Of a stretch of 64,000 nt of DNA, positions 57,528-64,000 are shown piece after piece. The notes below the pieces were generated by a model. That model did not search any database and was not told the origin of the DNA. It was given only the letters and a program-made list of their open reading frames with translations. This stretch comes from Tilletiopsis washingtonensis (lineage: Eukaryota > Basidiomycota > Exobasidiomycetes > Entylomatales). Position 1 is the first letter of the stretch. Every line of letters starts with the position of its first letter. The stretch covers positions 471,822-535,821 of the forward strand of contig NW_020312006.1 of assembly GCF_003144115.1 (NCBI RefSeq). The letters run 5' to 3'. A program made the position numbers and the translations under genes.

Positions 57528-57989
57528 GCTGATGAGTGTGGACGAGGAGATGATGTAGGAGTAGGTGGAGGCAAGGCTAGCAGCGCAGAACGCACGAGTG
57601 CGGGGAAGGCGCGATCGGCGGCCGAGGCTTGGCTGCGCCGCGCCGCGCGCGCCAGCGCCCGGCTCGGGCGAGCGCGAGCGGGCCGAGAGCCGGAGCTCGC
57701 GCGTGGGCGGTCAGCCGTGCGGCGCCGCAGCGACGGCGTCGGCATAAGCATGCGCCTCTCCTTCTGCTCCTTTCCTCGTGATACAGCTCACTCAAGCTGG
57801 CGCGAGACGTGCGCAAGAGAAGCCGATGACATTCTGAATACAACCAGAGCAGGTGAAGCAGCAGAGAGTGTAGAGAGCGCGAGAGAGCGTGAGGCCGTGC
57901 AGGTGACGAAAGTGGATGGTGGTACAGATGCTACAGAGTGCGCGAGGGGAAGCAGGAGAAGAGCAGGGGGGAAGGAGTAAGATGGGATG

Positions 57990-60340
57990 CGTGGCTGAAT
58001 GAATGAGGCTGTTGACGCCCGCTGTCGACGCCGTCGGGAGCTCGTTGCTGGACTGCAAGCAGATCGCCGTCTCGGCCGCGGCCGGCCCCTCCAACTGGAA
58101 GACGGTGCTTTGTGCGAGCTTGGTGAATAATGGCGAGAGTCGCCACCAGAGCGCCAAGATCGTACAGCAGCAGGCCTCGCCGTTGAAGTGTGCGCTGTGG
58201 CCGAGACGACGGCTTGCTTGCGTGCTCGGTGCGGAGAAGCCTCGTGCAAAGACGCCGTGGCTTGATGCCGACGAGACCGAGCATCGGTGCGCGCCGGCGC
58301 CGCGTCCACAGACGACGAGAACGCGAAGGAGACAAGTGTCCTGACCCCGAGCTTGGTGTGGAACGGCGAAGGCGTCGCTGCCCGCCACGGAGTTCGATGC
58401 GTACACTGTCTCCTTCGTACTCGCGCCTCGCGGTCGCGTCGCCGAATGGCACTGATGTTGAGTCCTTGAAGACGCGGTGCCGACCTGTGCGAGGGGTGCA
58501 TGCACTCGGGGCGCCGTCTTGACGAAGCAAAAGCTGCGAACGAGGCAATGATCACACCTGCGTCGAACTCAGTTGGGGTCGGCGAAAACGTCGCCGTCCA
58601 CCACCGAGGTCGAGTCAAGGGTGATCATGCGTCGTGCCGGCTCTCCTTGCAAGACGAGGCTTCGAAGCGGACCGTTGTTGCCAAGCGCTCGCGCCGTCGA
58701 AGGCGTCGACCGCAGCAAACGGCTGTTGCGATCGCGCATGTGATGAGGCACCGTCCCAGCAGATGACGGCATGTCAACAGCTGAGAGTCACGACGCTCGA
58801 GCGTGACGGGGAGAAGCGCAAGGCGTCGCCATCCGCCGCCGAGCTCAATCGCGTAGCTCCAGTGCAGTTGAGATGTTCGACCTCGCTGCGACGATGCTTG
58901 CTGGCAAGCCGACGCAGATCCGTCTTGCGCTCTCGAAGATGCGGCGAGTGACTGGGCCGAACTTGCGCATGATCGCGAATCGACCAGCCTGTGCGACACT
59001 GTAAGCAATTGTGTTGTACCGAGCGGCATTGCCACGCACCTTGTTTCGTCACGCTTCAAGCCCGCAATCGAAACGTCGTCTCCTCGACCGGCGCAAGGCA
59101 ACGTCGCGCGAGAAGCGTCCTCGAGCTCAGTGTCGAGTGGCGTAGAGACGCCACGGACGTCGAGCTCGACAACCTTCTGCGTGCGTCGTTGCGTCGCGGC
59201 CGATCGGCGAGACGACCGACTCAGGCACACGATGACGGTGCGGCGCAAGAGGCAGCGAGATTGATGATGCGCGAGGAGCGAGCGTAAAATGGTCGCGCGC
59301 TCGTCGCCTCGAGCCGTCGGTCGAGCCTCACCGTGAAGCGCGACGGTGGATCTGCGCCGCGCTCAACAGCGAGGACAGCGAAACATCGCCGAGCTGCCGA
59401 CCTTGAGCCAGGCGCTGGGAAGCAAAGTCGTTGCTTGTCAGCACCAGCCTCAAGGCCGACAAAGTCTACATGTGTCGTTGTTGTCGTCGTCGAGTCCGAG
59501 CCGTTGTCGACGCGTCTGATGGTGAGGCGAGAGGGCGGAGAGCAGTGCGCCAGGCACGTAGGAGCCGTCGATCGAGCCGTGCCGTGAAGCGCGAGGATCG
59601 CAACGCTCGCAGCCAAGACTAGAGACGAGGATACGTGTGCCGCATGCTGCACTTGAGCTAGGTACTGGGAGGCAAAGTCGTTGCCGCCGGGACCATGCTC
59701 AAGCGCAAGATGTGGTTAAAGTGTCCTCGCTCTCGAGAGCAGCTGAGGAGCATGTCGAGCTAGCGCTTCGAGGCGAGAAAGGTGGCGAAGAGCGCACTCG
59801 AGGCGCGTCGAGATGGAGACGGCGAGCCGCATAGTCAGGCGAGTATAGTGACGTGCATCGCCGTCGGGGAAGAGAGAGAAAGCGAACATGGCGAGTCGGC
59901 CGACCTCGAGCCAGCCGCTGGGAGGCAAATCGTTGCCGCCCAAAGCCGAGCTCGACGCAGGCGAGTTGCATGTGCGAGTCCTCCTTAACCTCGACAGTGA
60001 TCCACACCACCGACGCGCTTGACGACATGGCGAGAGCTGGAGAGAAGGCCGCCGGAAACGTCGGCTTGCAGCTCTTCCAGCGTGTTGTCGGACTACCACG
60101 CGCGCAGGGGCAAGCGTGGCCGTACGGTCTGCACCGAAGCGACGGAGAACTGCCGTCTCGACCTCGAGCTCGGTGTGTGATGGCAAAGTCGTTGCCACCA
60201 GCGCCCGGGCTCGATGTCGAGAACGAGGCTCTTCGTCTCCACGGGCCAGATCGTGCGGGCGTGCTCATCCGCGCGCATGGAGGTGATCAACGTCTGGAAG
60301 TAGCCGGAGCGACGAGGCGGCGGCACGGCGCACGTACGGC
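57990..60340. repeat. Degenerate tandem array of ~250-bp units
   Basis: About nine diverged copies of one sequence. An anchor resembling GGCAAAGTCGTTGCC recurs on the + strand at about 58132, 58365, 58581, 58816, 59067, 59421, 59671, 59924 and 60182, a spacing of 216-258 nt except one gap of 354. The flanks match too: before the first, second and last anchors lies GAGCTxGGTGTG-like sequence, and after them CCACCAG or similar. Read on the minus strand, several units give a related peptide (GGNDFAITHRARGRD, GSDAFAVPHQARGQD, SNDFASQRLAQGRQ), but others are interrupted by stops or shifts, so the array is either a decayed repeat protein or non-coding. I find no intact gene. It ends four bases before the stop of the membrane-protein gene. 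Confidence 0.7.
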
Positions 60341-60343
60341 GCC

Positions 60344-61948
60344 TCAGCGCCAGGCAGAGTAGCGCGGCAGCGTCTCCTCGCCGCCATCGACCGCCGAGTG
60401 TGTGTGAGTCGACGGCGTAGGCGCGATGACCTGCAGCATCGGCGGCTGGCGCGACGCATCGACCGTGCTCTCATCGACCTTCTTGACGTGCGGCGCCGTC
60501 AGTGTGCGTTCTTGACTGCTGCTTGACGAGCCTGGCGCGTCGTCAGAGAAAGGATCGACGAAAGGGATGCTCTGCGATGAGGTGTTGATGGCTAGTCGCG
60601 GTCGGCTTGTTGAGTGCGGCAGCCCAGCGGAAGAGGCACTACGGATGCTCTCGGCGTGCGAAGAGGCACGCTTAGCGGCAGCCGCAGCGCGCTGTTGCCA
60701 CATCTCCGCCTCGTCGTTTGTGCTGAGACTGCGCCAGCTAGTCGGGCGGGAGCGCACGAAGCTGGCTGCGCTGCTTGCATCTGCTTCGTCCGCCACGTCT
60801 CGCATTGACGCCGAAGTGCGAAGACTGCCGCGGCTGGATGAAGCGCCACTTTGGCTGGCCATCCACATCGCGCGAGACACGTCGGTGGAGAAGCTGGCGC
60901 GCGCATAGTCGACGTCTCGCTCGCCGTGTGCGTCGAGCAGGTCGGTGTGGACACGCGGATCAATGGGCCGCCGGTGCGAGCGCGGAGCCAGTGGCGTGCG
61001 TGGTGGCAGTGGGTAAGGCCCCTCAGAGCGAATGGGCCGCGAGTTGGAAGACATCGTAGTCATGCTTGGCGCGTAGCTCGAATCTTGACTCTGCGCCAGA
61101 CTGAGCATGGATGGCGAGCGGAGGAAGGAATCGCCGTCGCCGAAGGGATCGGCGCCGTTCGGATCGTCGAAGGGGTTGCGCGCAGGCGAAAGAGGCGCAC
61201 GCTGTAGGCTGCTGCGCGAGGCGAAGCTAAGCATGGATTCGGGGCGCGAGGCGAGGTGCATCGAGCGGCGTGATGATGCGGAGGAGAGGCCGTCGTGCTT
61301 CTCAGCCATGGGCGTGGCTCGCTCGTCGCCGTAGTCTCGCTCTGCCCGCATGGCGCGACACCTCCGTCGTCGGCGAAGGTAGAAGAAGCCGGATACGCAG
61401 GCGAAGACTAGCAGGAGCATGCCGATCAGTGCGCCGGCGACGGCGCCCTTCTTGCCGTGCTGCACTGGCGCTGCTCCATTTTGTGCCTCGCTCGCCTCGC
61501 TTGAGGCTGTCGGCGCCAACGAGGCGGTGGATGTGGCATTGAGTGCCTCACTCGCTAGTGACGTCTGCACTGCAGCTGCAGCGAGGAGCGCGCGAGTCGA
61601 GGGCTTAGCGCCCGGCGAAATGACGCTGCTGTAGTTGTCGGGGTAGACGAAGATGTAGACGTTGGTCTGTGGCCCCACGGCCGTCGGCTCGCCGGAGAAG
61701 ATGGGCGTGCCGCGCGTGCGACCGATCATCTCCCACGTCGCGTTGCCGACTTGCGGCATGGAGGTGTATGAGGAAATGGCGGCCGACGCCGTGGAGGTGC
61801 CGGCGAAGTCCTCGTCGTCGGCATCGCCATCGCCGCTGATGCGCGACGTGCGAGAGGCGTTGAGAGGCGGAGGAGGTAGGAAGGCTTGCCGGGCCAGCAA
61901 TGCCGGCGCAGGCGGCGCTGCGACGGCGCGCGGCAGTGGGCGCGCCAT
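60344..61948 (-). CDS. Single-pass membrane protein, possible cell-surface sensor
   Basis: Single exon, 534 residues. The N-terminal 165 residues are Ser/Thr/Ala-rich with sequons at 30, 69, 105 and 137 and a small conserved-looking block NATWEMIGRTRGTPIFSGEP followed by NVYIFVYPDNYSS. A membrane helix spans 169-191 (AVAGALIGMLLLVFACVSGF) and is followed at once by LRRRRRC, so the C-terminal 340 residues should be cytoplasmic. They are Ser/Arg-rich with many phospho-type sites and NPFDDPNG (NPF endocytosis-like) and end in LPRYS, a PxY-like adaptor site. Architecture resembles fungal Wsc/Mid2-type or Axl2-like surface proteins, but no domain proves this. No clear cleavable signal peptide was seen at the chosen ATG. 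Confidence 0.75.
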   Translation of the reverse strand: MARPLPRAVAAPPAPALLARQAFLPPPPLNASRTSRISGDGDADDEDFAGTSTASAAISSYTSMPQVGNATWEMIGRTRGTPIFSGEPTAVGPQTNVYIFVYPDNYSSVISPGAKPSTRALLAAAAVQTSLASEALNATSTASLAPTASSEASEAQNGAAPVQHGKKGAVAGALIGMLLLVFACVSGFFYLRRRRRCRAMRAERDYGDERATPMAEKHDGLSSASSRRSMHLASRPESMLSFASRSSLQRAPLSPARNPFDDPNGADPFGDGDSFLRSPSMLSLAQSQDSSYAPSMTTMSSNSRPIRSEGPYPLPPRTPLAPRSHRRPIDPRVHTDLLDAHGERDVDYARASFSTDVSRAMWMASQSGASSSRGSLRTSASMRDVADEADASSAASFVRSRPTSWRSLSTNDEAEMWQQRAAAAAKRASSHAESIRSASSAGLPHSTSRPRLAINTSSQSIPFVDPFSDDAPGSSSSSQERTLTAPHVKKVDESTVDASRQPPMLQVIAPTPSTHTHSAVDGGEETLPRYSAWR

Positions 61949-63759
61949 CGGGGAGAGACGATGAGGAGGAGAGGGTGCCGAGGCTGTGCAGGGCGCGCCG
62001 AGGCAGGTAGTCTAGTCTAGAAAGGAGAAGCGGGCGGACCAGGGACGGAGACGCAGAGGGCGGAGGCGACGCAGAGGTGTGGATGAGGAGAGGACGCAGA
62101 AGAAGGCAGCACGTGGCCCCGGCGTTGGATGGGAGGTGCGATGACGAGCACGGACAAGCCGAGGGGCAAGGGGAGCGCGGGAGCAGGCAGCCGAGCCAAG
62201 TGCGGCGCCCGCTCGGTGGCGGGGAGCGCATTAAAGAATCGAGTACAACTTGCATAGGGTGGTTGTAGTCGACGAATACATCGCGTGAGCAGCCCGTGCC
62301 TGGCGCAGGGTTACTCCGCGGGAGCTGCACGCCGTGCCGAGCCGTGCCGCGGCATGGCAGGCGCTGGGCGCTTCCTCTCGCTCGCCGCCCGCCTGCGAGC
62401 GCTCCTCCAGTCCAGAGCCGCAGCCTCGACTGCCGCTCTCTGGAGGACGACGCATGAGAGCGAGGGTGAACGTTCTGCCTGCTGCAGCTCGCTCGCGTCG
62501 CCGCCTGCCGGGAAGGATGTGAAGGGGTGGCCACGAGCGCTGAGGGGTTGAGCAGCGGCAGGCGGCGGCAAGGCTCCTCGGCGGGCTCAGGCAGGCCTCT
62601 CGAAGCGGCGCAGCAGGATGGCAGGCAAGCACGCGGCGTCCTCACAGCTTCCTTCGGCTGCCCCTGCCGCTTATCCGACGCCTGCTGTGGATGTCGAGAG
62701 GGTCTCCTCGACCCCTCAGCCGCTCAGGCCTGAGCGGCGGCCTGGCGACTGGACCTCTCAGTCTCCTCGGCCAAAGACGCGCAGCCGCGAGCGCTCAGAG
62801 CGTCAGAGCTGCAGCGAGCTTTGATGAGGGCTCGCGCATCGACGCATGACACGAGGGCCCGACGAGGCGGCAGGGCCCGGCGTGCCGCGACGCAAGGCGG
62901 AGCATGCTCGTCGGGGGAGCCGGGCCTGTCTGGACGTTGTGCCCTCGCCGTCTCGCTCTGCGAGCAGCTCATCGAAGCAAGCAGCGAGCATCGGCCTTGA
63001 CGCCGTTCATTCATTCTGCGAGCTGCGCGCTTCGCTTGCTGCCGCTGCAGCCACGCATGCACGACATTCTCGAAGCTGCAGCTGCTGCGTCTAGCGCGGC
63101 TGTGGGGACGGCCTTCGTGCGAAGGCGGCAGCAGCGAGGACGATGCTCGGGCAGAGAGAAGGCAAGACCCGGCGGCAAGCGCAGCGCTGCCAAATTCGGG
63201 TGGGCCAGCCCCTCGCTGCCGCAGCGCAGGGTTGATAGACGGCGGCATGACGCCCCGATGATGGCCGGCCTCGGCGCGATGAAACAGAGGCCGGCCATCA
63301 GCACCAGCGCGCAGCGACGACACGGCGCAGCGAGCGTGCGCCGAGGGCGAGTTTTGGGAGCGGCGAGCACGACAGCCGCGGCGTCGCGGCGACGCTGCTG
63401 CTGCTCTCCTGCCGCACGGTGCCCGCGACGCTGCATCGCTGCACGCTCTCTCCGCGTGCTCGCCCCGGGGCCGGCGCAGGCACAGGGGCAGAGCGGCGCA
63501 ACACGACAGCCAGCGACGTCCGCGGCAGCACGCCGCGAGTCGCTTCACGCACCCTCGCTGAATTCCGCGCCGCGACGACGAGAAGGCGCCTCGGCTCCTG
63601 GCTGCAAAGCACGGCCTCGCCTCGGCTTGCCACTCCTTCCTCTCCGTCTTCCACAGCCATCTCCCCTTCGCACACCGCTCTCGCCGCAGCTCGCACCTCC
63701 AGCACCTCTCTGCACCGTCTGCTGCGTCTCTCGATCGCGCCCGGTGCTCGCCGCTCGCC
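61949..63759. promoter_or_regulatory. Divergent intergenic region membrane protein / apyrase
   Basis: 1.8 kb between divergent start codons. A perfect 14-bp inverted repeat lies at 63259-63300. Long open frames here, including one of about 360 codons on the minus strand, lack motifs and have arginine/serine/alanine-biased composition typical of chance in high GC. A pyrimidine-rich tract precedes the apyrase ATG. Confidence 0.4.
63259..63300. repeat. Perfect 14-bp inverted repeat
   Basis: Arms TGATGGCCGGCCTC (63259-63272) and GAGGCCGGCCATCA (63287-63300) pair perfectly around a 14-nt spacer. Each arm also contains the self-complementary GGCCGGCC. It lies 460 nt upstream of the apyrase start. 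Confidence 0.9.
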
Positions 63760-64000
63760 ATGGCCGCCCCGCCTCGGGCCGGCGGCGCCTCGTCGCGTCG
63801 CGCGCCCATGCCGCCGCCGCTGCGGCCTCAGCCCGTGGCCAGCACCTCTGCGCTGGCGCCCGCCGTCAGCCCCGGCAACTGGGCCGCCAGCCGTCGATAC
63901 GCCATCGTCGTCGATGCCGGCAGCAGCGGCTCGCGCATGCAGGTGTACAGCTGGCGCGACGCACGCGTCGACCGCGCAGAACGCATGCGCGCCGGCAACA
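63760..64000 (+). CDS. YND1: GDA1/CD39-family apyrase, YND1 type (truncated by window end)
   Basis: Open from ATG 63760 to the right edge (80 codons). Golgi apyrases hydrolyse nucleoside di- and triphosphates left after glycosylation. After a Pro/Ala-rich start of about 45 residues comes RRYAIVVDAGSSGSRMQVYS, the apyrase conserved region 1 (DAGSSGSR), which binds phosphate. There is no N-terminal membrane helix before it, which fits Ynd1, anchored at its C-terminus, rather than Gda1. The other four conserved regions lie outside the window. Confidence 0.85.
   Translation, partial: MAAPPRAGGASSRRAPMPPPLRPQPVASTSALAPAVSPGNWAASRRYAIVVDAGSSGSRMQVYSWRDARVDRAERMRAGN

Noticed and set aside
62724-63809. 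Minus-strand open frame of 361 codons upstream of the apyrase.
   Set aside because: Overlaps the apyrase start on the opposite strand; Arg/Ser/Ala-rich with no motif or splice support.

Overview
The window is nuclear DNA from an intron-rich, high-GC fungus, most likely a basidiomycete. I favour Ustilaginomycotina, perhaps Exobasidiomycetes, but that is inference from compact, very GC-rich genes, dense short introns and fungus-specific families (COX8, AIM41, PEX4, a SigF-like NTF2-like protein). I modelled about 25 protein genes by joining exons at GT/GC donors and AG acceptors until frame and family motifs agreed; there are roughly 90 introns, most 44-110 nt, usually with GTGAGT or GTGCGT donors and often a CTGAC or CTAAC branch-point-like motif near the acceptor. 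I found no transposon, tRNA, rRNA, CRISPR or prophage-like feature.

Layout. 0-16 kb: mostly small mitochondrial and secretory genes: an ERV2-type sulfhydryl oxidase, an ICT1-type ribosome-rescue factor, a rhodanese, a SigF-like NTF2-like protein, AIM41, the lysosomal GTPase ARL8, COX8, a small unknown protein with a mitochondrial-type N-terminus, and a BOL1-type Fe-S protein. 17-24 kb: YSH1 (pre-mRNA 3'-end endonuclease), TRM7 (tRNA 2'-O-methyltransferase) and a hexokinase. 24-31 kb: a peroxisomal acyl-CoA thioesterase, an enoyl-CoA hydratase/isomerase and a sugar transporter. 31-41 kb: VPS4, divergent from RNA14 (cleavage factor IA), then a large coiled-coil/disordered protein convergent with RNA14. 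41-52 kb: mitochondrial EF-Ts, a large class 3 lipase and a 1,264-residue disordered Ser/Pro-rich protein. 52-58 kb: divergent ribosomal protein genes uL2 and uL30, and PEX4. 58-64 kb: a degenerate tandem-repeat array of about 250-bp units, a single-pass membrane protein and the start of an apyrase (YND1 type).

Functional themes: several genes serve mitochondria (ICT1, AIM41, COX8, BOL1, EF-Ts, rhodanese), two or three serve peroxisomes (thioesterase with C-terminal AKL, PEX4, perhaps the hydratase), and two subunits of the pre-mRNA 3'-end machinery (YSH1, RNA14) lie 14 kb apart. This looks like ordinary fungal gene order, not one pathway cluster. The most unusual items are the repeat array at 58-60.3 kb, two genes whose ATG is split by an intron, a GC-AG intron, frequent AAG 3' splice sites, a 9-nt microexon, and several large lineage-specific proteins.
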